From positions 5,839 through 69,838 of the forward strand of contig NZ_JAJGWT010000001.1 in the NCBI RefSeq assembly GCF_021390715.1: 64,000 nt of DNA. The letters run 5' to 3'. A program made the position numbers and the translations under genes. Of this stretch, positions 7,990-16,685 are shown one piece after another. A model generated the notes under the pieces. That model had not been told where the DNA came from, searched no databases, and worked only from the letters and a program-made list of their open reading frames with translations. This DNA is from Tenacibaculum piscium. GTDB taxonomy: Bacteria; Bacteroidota; Bacteroidia; Flavobacteriales; Flavobacteriaceae. How positions within the stretch are numbered: position 1 is the stretch's first letter; the number at the start of each line of letters is the position of its first letter.

Positions 7990-8039
7990 ACGATATTTTC
8001 TTACTAAAACGAGTATTAGCAATGGTTCTGTAAGTTGCT

Positions 8040-8590
8040 AATATCGTTTTCTCTAATCTTTAATCAAACCACAACAGTTTATTATTTATAGTTAATCCCC
8101 GTGTGAATATCGTTTTCTCTAATCTTTAATCAAACCACAACAATACAAGAGCTTCTCTATATTTAAATGGAATATCGTTTTCTCTAATCTTTAATCAAAC
8201 CACAACCAGAACCTACCAACGGAACAACAGGAAATTAATATCGTTTTCTCTAATCTTTAATCAAACCACAACTATCAAATTGTATATAATTTTTCATATT
8301 TTAATATCGTTTTCTCTAATCTTTAATCAAACCACAACTAATTTCCATCATTTTTGAATTTCCTGCTAATATCGTTTTCTCTAATCTTTAATCAAACCAC
8401 AACCTTTGCTCGTCTGTCATTTTACGCTTCGAAATATCGTTTTCTCTAATCTTTAATCAAACCACAACGCATTCTCAAAATGCTTTACTACTTCTTTTAA
8501 TATCGTTTTCTCTAATCTTTAATCAAACCACAACAGAACGCAGGATTCATAACTCTGAGGTCAGAATATCGTTTTCTATAATCAAAAAAT
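8040..8590 (-). CRISPR. Type II-C CRISPR array: 8 full repeats, 1 degenerate repeat, 8 spacers
   Basis: 36-bp repeats (plus strand AATATCGTTTTCTC...CAAACCACAAC) begin at 8040, 8106, 8171, 8237, 8303, 8368, 8433 and 8499 and appear identical. A truncated, mutated repeat starts at 8565. Spacers are 29-30 bp. The tracrRNA anti-repeat at 12126-12152 has the same sense as the plus-strand repeat, so crRNA is made from the minus strand (5' GTTGTGGTTTGATTAAAG...). The degenerate unit then sits at the 5' end of the transcript, and new spacers are expected at the cas2-proximal end. Spacer targets cannot be identified without a search. Confidence 0.97.
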
Positions 8591-8619
8591 GTCAATGAAC
8601 TTTCATTCCTCACAAAAAA

Positions 8620-11600
8620 TTAAAGCTTTTTTAAAACACCTATACTATTAATTCCAACCTTAATTGGATTAAATGTTTTCCAGCCTGTTTTTCCTGTTCC
8701 AAAACCTTTTATATAATGAAAAGCAATCCCTAGTTTACCATCTAAATTACTTTCTTTATCTTTTCTAAAATAATAATCTCCAGATGTAAATTTCTGAACC
8801 CTATACAAATGGTCTTTTAAAAGATTCGCATCTATATTATCCCAATCAACCTCATCATTTTGTAAACCTAATAAAAACATATCATTAATTTGCAAAGTCG
8901 TTACAATTTTTTTTCCATCTTCAGGGAGTTGAAAAACATCTTGCTTTTGTCTTTTACGCTCTACGGCTGTCCAAAAAGTTACGACACTTTCTTTTAAATT
9001 ATCTTCTTCATCTTTATAAATAAGTACATGATGATTATTTCTAGGATTCACATATTGGTTTACATCTTCTTTTAACTTTTCTGCTCCGCCTATATTTTCT
9101 TTAATACGTATTTTTTTTATTGGTACTTTGCTACCGTTTCTATTTGGTAAAAATATTTGTGCTTGTTTTATACCATTTTCATCAATTTTAAAAAAAGTAT
9201 CTGAAGGTATTTTTCCTTTTACAAAACCGCCTAATTCTTTAACTCGTTTTAAAATAAGTAATCGAACAGTTGCATCTACAATTTTATCTAAATGCTTTTC
9301 TGTGGTTAAACTTTCTAACGGTTTTCGTATATGAAATGCTTCGCTACTATCTGGCGCTTTTCTTTTTCCATAAACCGACTCTTTATGCAATTGCCCTCTA
9401 GCGGAAACCCCTAAATTTTTATATTCAACCCCATTTTTTTTAGTTTTATGAGTTCTAATAGTTATTAAATTTTTCTGCTTTTTGTGTGATACTAAAATTT
9501 GTTCAACTGCAGTTTCTGCATCCATTCTAAAAGATTGCCAAGGCATCGGAAAATCTTTTAATTCATGATTTTTATGGTACCTATTTCTTTTCGTTAATTC
9601 TTGTAAATGACTTCTTTTCGCACACGCCATCACCAACGCATCTATTGCGTGATGCCTGTGGTCGGCTCTCGTTTTCGCATCTTGTTCTTTATTTAAAACC
9701 GTATTTAAACCCCAATTATGCCTTAATACGGCGGTCATTTGCCCAGGAGCAACCATTACATTTGCACATATTTTAGATAGATAATTTTTAGCTTCTTTAC
9801 TGATATATCTTGTATCATTTAATTGACGACTTATAAAATCTTCATCGTGTTTTTGCTTTACAAAATGCTTAAATTTATTATAACAATTCGGATAATGAGC
9901 CTTTGTTTTAAAACAACTTAACGCCTGTAATTTTATGGCTTCCCATTTTTCTGAACCTTGCGAACTGTAAAATTCATACGGCGTTTTATTTCCTTTCGCC
10001 CTATTTTCATCAGCAAAACAAAGTGTTTTATTGTTGAAACTATCGTTTAACGACCTGCTCCAAGGAAAAATATGTTCTATTTGAACTTCTCCTGTAAAAA
10101 GTTTGCTTAACGTAATTACTTTTCCTGTAAACGGACACGTTTTATTACATTCTTCCCAAAGTTTATATTTTAAAATATTTGTATGATTTGTTCTTTGGTC
10201 TAATCCTTCTAACTCCACTTTTACTCTGTCATTTTCACGCTCTAAAATTTGTTGTCTTCTTCTGGTTTCTTGTCGGTTGGTTTTTGATGCTTTTAAATCT
10301 CGTGCTAATTCTACTTTTATTTCCGTTGGTTTTCCGTAAGTAGCTATAATTTCATTTACTAATTTTCGTATTTCAAACAAAGCGGTAATTACCACAGGAT
10401 TTTTAATTTTTTGAATTTCTCTATCGGCATTTATATTTACAGGAAGTTTGTCTAATATTATTTCCGTTTCAATCGAACTACTATGATGATATAATTTTTC
10501 TAATTGTTTATCGGTACAATTAAATTCATTTTTCAGCATATTTTTTAGCGGTTCAATATATCCGCCTTTTATGTTTGAACGCACTATTTCAGGAACATTA
10601 TCTAATACAAATTGTTCATTTTCTGCCCAATTATTTTCTTTTGATAACACATTTTTAACACCTGCCAATCCTACGGCAATATCAAACATAAAACCTTGTT
10701 TTAAAAATGGCAAAATAGTATTGATTGCTTTTCTACTTAAATTTGAATAGCCTTCTTTTAAATTAAATTTAGAAATTTCGGTTGCTTTTTCAGCATCGAA
10801 ATTCCAATTTTTTAAGGCATATTCTTTTAGTTTATCCCTATCATCAAAAAAAGATAAAACGTGCCAAATATTTTCTTGTTCTTCTTCTGAAAAATGAAAC
10901 CATTCTTTACCAAAAAACTTTTTGTTGGATAATTGGCTTATCGTATGCGTTCCTACAATAGTATCTTTATCCTTATAATTAAATTGATAATTACTTTCTG
11001 ATTTGCCAATAACTTTTCTTATTGCTTTAAAAGCAACTTTTTCTTTGGATAATAAAAGTTGTATAATTTTTTCTTTTTCTTCGGGTGTAACTTCTTGTTT
11101 TTCTCCGTTAAAATCATAAGAAAGCGTGTTTACCCATTGATAAATTCTAAATAATTCAAAAGGAATCGCACTAATTTTACATTTTGTTTTTTTGGGTTCA
11201 AACGAGCAATAACCGACTAAATGTTTTTGAGAGCGTAAAGGTCTTTGATGAAATAAAACACCGTCATCTTTATAGCCATCTTTTTTTCTTCCACCAAATA
11301 ACGATTTTAGTTTTTCGGTTAATTCTGTATGATATATTTTTTGAAATTCCCAAATTAGCTCAAATTCATCAATATACATTTGCCTTGTTGTATATCTATT
11401 TCTTATGCGTTCTAAATCTTCGGAATAAGGTTCATTCTCTTTGGGTTTTATTGAATTTAAGTAAGAACCTAGTGTTTTATTTTCTTCACTATTTCCAATA
11501 TTTTTGATATTTTCGAGCGTACTACTAATTCCTGTTTTGCCAATTTTGGCATCACCTGTAAAAAGCGTACTTGTTTCTTTTACATCTGCACCAGCACTTC

Positions 11601-12039
11601 TACTATTACTTAAAAATCCTCTTCGTTGAATTATATGATAAAAAATTCTTCCGATTTCTACTAAAGATATTTCTTGATGAATTGCTTTTGCTCTTAATTC
11701 GTATGGATTTAATTTAAACCAATCTTGCAATTCTTCATTTTTGAAAATTTCTGTACCGTTCCAATCTTTAATTAAATCAGGGGAAATTGGGCATAATTTA
11801 TGCTTCGCCAATTCTTTTAATAAATATCGTTTTCGCAATCTTCTTCTAAAAATTTGCCTTCTAACTCCTCTTGCTTCTGTTCTACTAGCATTTTTTGAAG
11901 TTTCTCTTCCTTCTCCCTCACCTAAATTTACAACACCTTCGGGGAAAATTCTACTTCCCATTCCTAAAATGATATTATTTTGAACCAACGCCCAACCAAT
12001 AGAGTTTGTTCCTAAATCTAACCCAAGTATTTTTGACAT
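8620..12039 (-). CDS. cas9: CRISPR-associated endonuclease Cas9, type II-C
   Basis: This is the RNA-guided DNA endonuclease of the locus. The 1139-residue protein has, in order, RuvC-I (ILGLDLGTNSIGWALV, Asp8), an arginine-rich bridge helix (RTEARGVRRQIFRRRLRKRY, about 54-73), a REC lobe, RuvC-II (IKVELARD, Glu577), HNH (QIEHIFPWSRS, catalytic His656), and RuvC-III (HHAIDALVMA, His796 and Asp800). The C-terminal PAM-interacting domain includes YYFRKDKESNLDGKLGIAFHYIKG. All catalytic residues are present, so it should be active. Size and the absence of csn2/cas4 place it in II-C. It is convergent with the array side and divergent from the tracrRNA; the start MSKILGLDLG is family-typical. Confidence 0.97.
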   Translation of the reverse strand: MSKILGLDLGTNSIGWALVQNNIILGMGSRIFPEGVVNLGEGEGRETSKNASRTEARGVRRQIFRRRLRKRYLLKELAKHKLCPISPDLIKDWNGTEIFKNEELQDWFKLNPYELRAKAIHQEISLVEIGRIFYHIIQRRGFLSNSRSAGADVKETSTLFTGDAKIGKTGISSTLENIKNIGNSEENKTLGSYLNSIKPKENEPYSEDLERIRNRYTTRQMYIDEFELIWEFQKIYHTELTEKLKSLFGGRKKDGYKDDGVLFHQRPLRSQKHLVGYCSFEPKKTKCKISAIPFELFRIYQWVNTLSYDFNGEKQEVTPEEKEKIIQLLLSKEKVAFKAIRKVIGKSESNYQFNYKDKDTIVGTHTISQLSNKKFFGKEWFHFSEEEQENIWHVLSFFDDRDKLKEYALKNWNFDAEKATEISKFNLKEGYSNLSRKAINTILPFLKQGFMFDIAVGLAGVKNVLSKENNWAENEQFVLDNVPEIVRSNIKGGYIEPLKNMLKNEFNCTDKQLEKLYHHSSSIETEIILDKLPVNINADREIQKIKNPVVITALFEIRKLVNEIIATYGKPTEIKVELARDLKASKTNRQETRRRQQILERENDRVKVELEGLDQRTNHTNILKYKLWEECNKTCPFTGKVITLSKLFTGEVQIEHIFPWSRSLNDSFNNKTLCFADENRAKGNKTPYEFYSSQGSEKWEAIKLQALSCFKTKAHYPNCYNKFKHFVKQKHDEDFISRQLNDTRYISKEAKNYLSKICANVMVAPGQMTAVLRHNWGLNTVLNKEQDAKTRADHRHHAIDALVMACAKRSHLQELTKRNRYHKNHELKDFPMPWQSFRMDAETAVEQILVSHKKQKNLITIRTHKTKKNGVEYKNLGVSARGQLHKESVYGKRKAPDSSEAFHIRKPLESLTTEKHLDKIVDATVRLLILKRVKELGGFVKGKIPSDTFFKIDENGIKQAQIFLPNRNGSKVPIKKIRIKENIGGAEKLKEDVNQYVNPRNNHHVLIYKDEEDNLKESVVTFWTAVERKRQKQDVFQLPEDGKKIVTTLQINDMFLLGLQNDEVDWDNIDANLLKDHLYRVQKFTSGDYYFRKDKESNLDGKLGIAFHYIKGFGTGKTGWKTFNPIKVGINSIGVLKKL

Positions 12040-12103
12040 AATATAGCAATTATTATTTTGCTCTAAATTAATGTTTTAATCTAAAAATCATCAAAAAATT
12101 TTC

Positions 12104-12111
12104 TATATTTG
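12104..12111 (+). promoter_or_regulatory. Promoter -7 box for tracrRNA
   Basis: TATATTTG matches the Bacteroidota -7 consensus TAnnTTTG exactly, 10-15 bp upstream of the tracrRNA anti-repeat. I see no clear -33 TTG. Confidence 0.6.
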
Positions 12112-12118
12112 AAATGTG

Positions 12119-12210
12119 AAAAAATTACTCTAATCTTTTAATCTTATCACAATAAGGCTATATGCCGTAGATGAAAATCTTGAGTCCTGCTTCGGTAGGA
12201 CTTTTTTTAT
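12119..12210 (+). ncRNA. tracrRNA for type II-C Cas9
   Basis: The anti-repeat CTCTAATCTTTTAATC...ATCACAA (12128-12152) is complementary to the 5' part of the crRNA repeat, with the usual internal bulge. It continues into a nexus-like hairpin AAGGCTATATGCCGTAG (12153-12169) and a terminator hairpin AGTCCTGCTTCGGTAGGACT followed by seven T (12183-12209). It diverges from cas9 across an 80-bp gap. The 5' end is inferred from the -7 box at 12104-12111. Confidence 0.9.
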
Positions 12211-12233
12211 AAAAAAGAATATAATTATCAAAA

Positions 12234-12273
12234 TAAAAGACTATCCACTTATTTAAAAATGGATAGTCTTTTT
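12234..12273. terminator. Hairpin terminator in the cas9-PAP2 gap
   Basis: AAAAGACTATCCA pairs with TGGATAGTCTTTT around a 12-nt loop, with T and A runs on the two sides. It could stop transcription from either direction. Confidence 0.65.
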
Positions 12274-12300
12274 ATTTTCTGATATTTCTTATGTATTTGG

Positions 12301-12325
12301 TCATGCTAAATTTATTTCAGCATCG
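12301..12325. repeat. Half-site of the CTGAATTTAGTTCAG palindrome family
   Basis: TCATGCTAAATTTATTTCAG followed by CATCGC matches the arm of the inverted repeat at 18299-18384. Nothing else is recognised in 12274-12407. Confidence 0.5.
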
Positions 12326-12407
12326 CACAAATAGAAGAACTTCGGCAAGTCAGGATTGAATGCTATTTTTAACAAGGGTTTTAACTCTTGCCACCCTCTT
12401 TTTTCTG

Positions 12408-12992
12408 TTATAAAATTTTTAATTCGTTAAATATTTTACTCGATAAAAATTCGTATAATTTTGATGCTAAAAAACCAATAATCATTCCGTTTATAAAACC
12501 GCATAAAATATCGATTGGAAAATGCACGCCTAAATACAATCGACTATATGCAAAAACTAAGGGAAATAATGCTAAATATTTAATAGCTGGCACGTGTTTT
12601 TTTAACAACATGATTAAAAAAACAGCTATAACTGTAGAAGTTGTAGCATGTCCAGAGGTAAAACTATAATTCCTAGGATTTATTAATCTTCTTAAAGAAT
12701 CTTGTATTGCAGGATTATTATTTGGTCGTAATCTTTCAAAAGTACGTCTAATTAAGTTTGTAAATTGATCTGAAAAAGTAATTAAAAGAGCAATAAACAA
12801 CAAGGTAAATACGGCTTTTTTCCATCCTAGATATTTAAAAATCAGAATAATTAAAAAAATAAATAAAGGAATCCAATTAAATTGATTCGTTATTGTTAAC
12901 CAAAGCCAATCCCATTTTTCGCTTCCTAAATTATTTAAATAAATGAGAAGTTGTTGGTCTTTTTGTATAATTTCTTGCATTAAATCTTCCAT
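12408..12992 (-). CDS. PAP2 superfamily phosphatase
   Basis: This membrane phosphatase is of the type-2 phosphatidic acid phosphatase family; likely substrates are lipid phosphates such as undecaprenyl pyrophosphate or phosphatidylglycerol phosphate. The 194-residue protein has five to six membrane segments. The tripartite active site is visible: RRTFERLRP (about 86-94), FTSGHA with the catalytic His, and SRLYLGVHFPIDI with the second His and Asp. A decamer tandem repeat (13021-13065) lies 29-73 bp upstream of the start and could affect promoter spacing. The precise substrate is not determinable. Confidence 0.9.
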   Translation of the reverse strand: MEDLMQEIIQKDQQLLIYLNNLGSEKWDWLWLTITNQFNWIPLFIFLIILIFKYLGWKKAVFTLLFIALLITFSDQFTNLIRRTFERLRPNNNPAIQDSLRRLINPRNYSFTSGHATTSTVIAVFLIMLLKKHVPAIKYLALFPLVFAYSRLYLGVHFPIDILCGFINGMIIGFLASKLYEFLSSKIFNELKIL

Positions 12993-13020
12993 AAAATTGC
13001 CCGCTTACTTTTTTCTTACT

Positions 13021-13065
13021 GATTCTTATTAATTCTTGTTGATTCTTGTTGATTCTTGTTGATTT
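13021..13065. repeat. Decamer tandem repeat upstream of the PAP2 gene
   Basis: Four and a half units of a 10-mer close to GATTCTTGTT: GATTCTTATT, AATTCTTGTT, GATTCTTGTT, GATTCTTGTT, GATTT. It lies between the cyclophilin-FKBP stop and the PAP2 start, on the 5' side of PAP2. Confidence 0.85.
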
Positions 13066-14110
13066 ATTTTCCTACTTTCAATACTTCAATTTCGAAAATT
13101 AAATCTGATTTTGGTGCAATTGGTCCTAATCCACTTTCGCCATATCCTAAATAATAAGGAATAAAAAACCTAGATTTTTCGCCTTCTTGCATGGTTTGTA
13201 CACCTTCTTTCCAACCTGCTATCAACGGAAAATTTGGATCATTAATCGTAAATGTAAAAGGAGTTTTTTTATCTAGACTTGAATCTATTTTTGTTCCATC
13301 AGTTAAAAATAACGAATAATGAACCGTGGTTGCTATTGCTGGATTTACTTTTTTACCTGTTCCTTTTTTTAGTTGTAAAATTTGCAAACCAGAATTTGTT
13401 TTAACAGCCTTCTCAATTCCTTTTTCTTGCTGAAATTTACGTTTTAGGGCTTCAATTTTTTCTATGCGTTCGGCTTGATTTTTTGTTACATTGGCCAATT
13501 CAGTTTCAAAAACAGTTGCTGCTTTAAATTTTTTAGCATCTTTTCCAATTCTGATAATTGCTACTTCATTTATAAAATCACGTTGTTTGATGGCATCAAC
13601 AACATTTTGACCGACCAATACTTTACCAAAAACCGAATGTTTTCCATCTAACCAAGGCGTTGCTTTATGCGTGATGAAAAACTGACTTGAATTGGTTGCT
13701 TTTCCAGAATTTGCCATTGATAAAATCCCTGGACTATCGTGCTTATAAAGTAATTTACCTTGTTCATCAACTGGAAATTCATCTGCAAATTTATATCCTG
13801 CATTTCCTCTACCAGTACCTGTTAAGTCGCCACCTTGTATCATGAAATCTTTAATTACACGATGAAATACGGTGTTATTATAATACGGTTTTCCTTTTAA
13901 TGAATCGGCTATTTTAGGGTGATTTCCCTCTGCTAACGACACAAAATTTGCCACGGTCATTGGCACTTCTTTTGCGTGTAATTTCACTAAAACATCGCCT
14001 CTATTGGTTTGGATATCGGCATATAATCCATTTTCTAAATCGGGATATTTAACCGATTTACACGCTGAAAACAATACAATAACGGCTATTAAAATTTTAT
14101 AAAACTTCAT
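13064..14110 (-). CDS. Cyclophilin-FKBP fusion peptidyl-prolyl isomerase lipoprotein
   Basis: This envelope folding enzyme joins two unrelated prolyl isomerase domains in one chain of 348 residues. Residues 1-17 form a lipoprotein signal ending VLFSAC, so Cys17 would be lipidated. Residues about 28-200 are cyclophilin-type (NFVSLAEGNH, VFHRVIKDFMIQGGDLTG, HSVFGKVLVG). After a charged helical linker, residues about 255-346 are FKBP-type (TDGTKIDSS, IAGWKEGVQTMQEGEKSRFFIP, YGESGLGPIAP). It is the last of three consecutive isomerase genes read in reverse after gldI and probably acts in the periplasm. Confidence 0.93.
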   Translation of the reverse strand: MKFYKILIAVIVLFSACKSVKYPDLENGLYADIQTNRGDVLVKLHAKEVPMTVANFVSLAEGNHPKIADSLKGKPYYNNTVFHRVIKDFMIQGGDLTGTGRGNAGYKFADEFPVDEQGKLLYKHDSPGILSMANSGKATNSSQFFITHKATPWLDGKHSVFGKVLVGQNVVDAIKQRDFINEVAIIRIGKDAKKFKAATVFETELANVTKNQAERIEKIEALKRKFQQEKGIEKAVKTNSGLQILQLKKGTGKKVNPAIATTVHYSLFLTDGTKIDSSLDKKTPFTFTINDPNFPLIAGWKEGVQTMQEGEKSRFFIPYYLGYGESGLGPIAPKSDLIFEIEVLKVGK

Positions 14111-14274
14111 TATTTTGATATTTATTATTTATTCTTTTAGATACGCTTATAAACAATCAATTAGGTTAGCAACGAGTGCTAACCTAATTGTATTTCAGTT
14201 AATTACCTCCATAGATTCTTTAAGATAATTAACGGAATAAATTGAAGTAATGAATTAAAGTAATTTTCGAAAAA

Positions 14275-15000
14275 CTACTTTACCTCAAGCAATTCTACTT
14301 CAAAGATTAATGCCGAAAAAGGCTTGATATCTTGACCTCTTTGTTGTGCTCCGTAGGCTAAATCTTGCGGAATGAAAAATTTATATTTTGCTCCTGGTTT
14401 CATTAATTGTAATCCTTCTGTCCAACCTTTGATAACTTGACCTACGCCAAATTCACTAGGAGTTCCTCTTTTCACAGAACTATCAAAAACAGTTCCATCA
14501 GTTAACGTTCCATGATAATGCACTTTTACACGTGATTCTTTAGTTGGTGCTTCTCCTTTTCCTTCTTTTAAAATAAGATATTGTAATCCTGAAGAAGTTG
14601 TTTTCACTCCTTTTTTCGTTTTATTTTCGGCTAAGAATTTTTCTCCTTCTTTTTTATAATCTCCAAAATCGGCTGCTGCTTTCTCAGCTTGTGCTTCTTG
14701 TTGTTCTTTCATTTTTTCAGCTTGTTTTTTCTGAAAAAACACTCTTAAAACAGTATTGACATCTTTCGTTTCTACTAAAAAGTTTGTCGAATCCATTCCA
14801 TTTTTAAATCCCTGAACAAATAAATCTTGATCGACATCGTCTAAATTCATTTTAATTTTAGTTGCCATATCTAACCCTAAACTATAACTTACAGAATCCA
14901 TTTCTGTAGCTAATGAACTTTTAGTTTTAAATTGACTATTTCCACACGATACTACAGAGAACGTTAAAACAGCTCCTGCTAAAATTTTAGTTAATTTCAT
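14275..15000 (-). CDS. FKBP-type peptidyl-prolyl isomerase lipoprotein (Mip-like)
   Basis: This predicted periplasmic prolyl isomerase and chaperone has 241 residues with a lipoprotein signal (TFSVVSC, Cys19). It has an N-terminal helical dimerisation region typical of Mip/FkpA proteins (DMATKIKMNLDDVDQDLFVQGFKNGMD) and a charged coiled segment around 95-120 (KKQAEKMKEQQEAQAEKAAADFG). The C-terminal FKBP domain (about 148-241) contains VKVHYHGTLTDGTVFDSS, VIKGWTEGLQLMKPGAKYKFFIP and AYGAQ. It lies 31 bp downstream of gldI and shares its direction, so it is probably in the same transcript. Confidence 0.93.
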   Translation of the reverse strand: MKLTKILAGAVLTFSVVSCGNSQFKTKSSLATEMDSVSYSLGLDMATKIKMNLDDVDQDLFVQGFKNGMDSTNFLVETKDVNTVLRVFFQKKQAEKMKEQQEAQAEKAAADFGDYKKEGEKFLAENKTKKGVKTTSSGLQYLILKEGKGEAPTKESRVKVHYHGTLTDGTVFDSSVKRGTPSEFGVGQVIKGWTEGLQLMKPGAKYKFFIPQDLAYGAQQRGQDIKPFSALIFEVELLEVK

Positions 15001-15031
15001 TTTTATTGTATTAGTTGTTTATTTTGATTTA

Positions 15032-15589
15032 TTATTTAATTTCTAGTAATGCAACGGTACTTTTTATGGGTTGATTTACGGTTATTTTATTTCCATCGCC
15101 CACAACGCCAAAAGCGCGGTATGACGGAATTACAAAAGTAACAATTTCTCCCTTTTTCATCAACTTTATTCCGTCTTGTAATGCGGGAATAAAATCTTCT
15201 TTATCTATTTTATAGCTTCGTTCTTCTTTTTGATAAATAATATTTCCGTTAATATCTGAAATATCAAAAGAAAAAACCACGGTATTTTCAGGCGTTGGTT
15301 TTGGGTTCTTTACAGGATTATTTATAGAATCTTTCACAAGATAAGTATACCAAAAACCGCTTTTAGAAACCTCATATTTAGTGAGTGTATCTTTGGAAAT
15401 CCATTTTTCTAGGCGTTTTTTCTCTAAGGCGTTTAACTTTTTATTTTTAGCGATAACTTCTTTATAAAAATTAGTTGTTCCTTGTTTTTTGGGTCTTCTC
15501 GCTTGGTTTTCTGAACAAGAAAACAAGGTTGAAATCATCAAAAAAACAAACACTTTAAAAAATTTAGTAACAATACGATTATCCTTCAT
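15032..15589 (-). CDS. gldI: Gliding motility-associated prolyl isomerase GldI
   Basis: GldI is a flavobacterial lipoprotein with an FKBP-type domain, required for gliding motility in Flavobacterium johnsoniae. The 185-residue protein has a lipobox ending LFSC (Cys25). It has a middle region (NFYKEVIAKNKKLNALEKKRLEKWI) diagnostic of GldI and a C-terminal FKBP domain ending in FVIPSYRAFGVVGDGNKITVNQPIKSTVALLEIK. Its start overlaps the end of the upstream DHH phosphoesterase gene by 11 bp. Its presence suggests a gliding, type IX secretion-bearing host. Confidence 0.92.
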   Translation of the reverse strand: MKDNRIVTKFFKVFVFLMISTLFSCSENQARRPKKQGTTNFYKEVIAKNKKLNALEKKRLEKWISKDTLTKYEVSKSGFWYTYLVKDSINNPVKNPKPTPENTVVFSFDISDINGNIIYQKEERSYKIDKEDFIPALQDGIKLMKKGEIVTFVIPSYRAFGVVGDGNKITVNQPIKSTVALLEIK

Positions 15590-16616
15590 AAGACGTTTCT
15601 AATACTTTTTGATATTCAGGTAATAACGCTGTAAAAGTAGCAATAGTATCTTCTAAGGAAACATCACTTTTTCCTCCAGCGGCGTTATCGTGTCCGCCAC
15701 CATCAAAATGATTTCTCGCAAATTGATTTACCGAAAAATTCCCTTTACTACGAAGCGACATTTTAACAATTCCTTGTTCTTTATCTTCAATAAAAATAGC
15801 CGCAAATACGATTCCTTTTAGCGAAAGTGCATAATTTACAACGCCTTCGGTATCCCCTTTTTCGTAGTTAAATTTTTTCTTTTCTTCTTCGGATAACGTA
15901 ATAAAAGCGGTTTTATATTCGGGTAATAATTTCATATTACTCAAGGCTTGTCCTAATAACAATAAGCGATTATACGAATTTGAATCGTGTACATTACTGT
16001 GGATTTTATCATTTTGCGCACCTTTATCAATTAAATCGGCAATAATTCGATGCGTTTTACTCGTGGTTGAACGAAAACGAAAAGAACCTGTATCGGTCAT
16101 AATTCCTGTGTATAAACAGGTCGCAATATTTTCATCAATCAAAGCAACATCGCCCATCATTTCAATAAAATTATACACCATTTGACAGGTTGATGACATC
16201 GAAACATCGGAATACATATACTTAAAATCATCAGGTTGTTGATGATGGTCAATTAAAGCAAACTCATTTTTATATTTTTCTAAGGTATTTTGCATATCGC
16301 CACCGACTCTATGTAAGGCGTTAAAATCCAACAGAAAAACAATATTTGATTTCTCTAAAGCACGAACACTTTGTTTATTTTGGCGGTCAAAACGATACAC
16401 CGTTTCAGAACCTGGTATCCAATGTAAAAAATCGGGATATTCATTTGGCATTACAACTTGCGCAGTATGTCCTTTTTTATCTAAATAATGTTTCAATCCT
16501 AAGGTTGAACCAACGGCATCTCCATCAGGATTTCGGTGTCCTATAATCACAATATTTTTGGGTTGTGATAAAAATTCTTGAAGCTGTGTAAAGTGTTTTA
16601 AAATCATAGATGACAA
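15579..16616 (-). CDS. DHH family phosphoesterase (NrnA-like)
   Basis: A cytosolic phosphoesterase of the DHH/DHHA1 family; relatives degrade nano-RNA or 3'-phosphoadenosine 5'-phosphate. In the 345-residue protein, residues 23-34 carry IGHRNPDGDAVGS with the first metal ligands. FLLDFNALHRVG and the signature IDHHQQP follow. The C-terminal DHHA1 domain holds the RSKGNFSVNQFARNHFDGGGHDNAAGG substrate-binding loop. The first codons (MSSMILKHF) allow Met4 as an alternative start. The overlap with gldI indicates translational coupling. Confidence 0.9.
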   Translation of the reverse strand: MSSMILKHFTQLQEFLSQPKNIVIIGHRNPDGDAVGSTLGLKHYLDKKGHTAQVVMPNEYPDFLHWIPGSETVYRFDRQNKQSVRALEKSNIVFLLDFNALHRVGGDMQNTLEKYKNEFALIDHHQQPDDFKYMYSDVSMSSTCQMVYNFIEMMGDVALIDENIATCLYTGIMTDTGSFRFRSTTSKTHRIIADLIDKGAQNDKIHSNVHDSNSYNRLLLLGQALSNMKLLPEYKTAFITLSEEEKKKFNYEKGDTEGVVNYALSLKGIVFAAIFIEDKEQGIVKMSLRSKGNFSVNQFARNHFDGGGHDNAAGGKSDVSLEDTIATFTALLPEYQKVLETSYEG

Positions 16617-16685
16617 ATATACAAATTAATGATTTATTAATCTTTTTATGCTTTTATTTTTGTTCTTTTACTAAAAATTACATTC

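Noticed and set aside
8620..12039. Type II-A or II-B assignment for the CRISPR locus
   Set aside because: No csn2 or cas4 is present, Cas9 is mid-sized, and the degenerate repeat position fits II-C.
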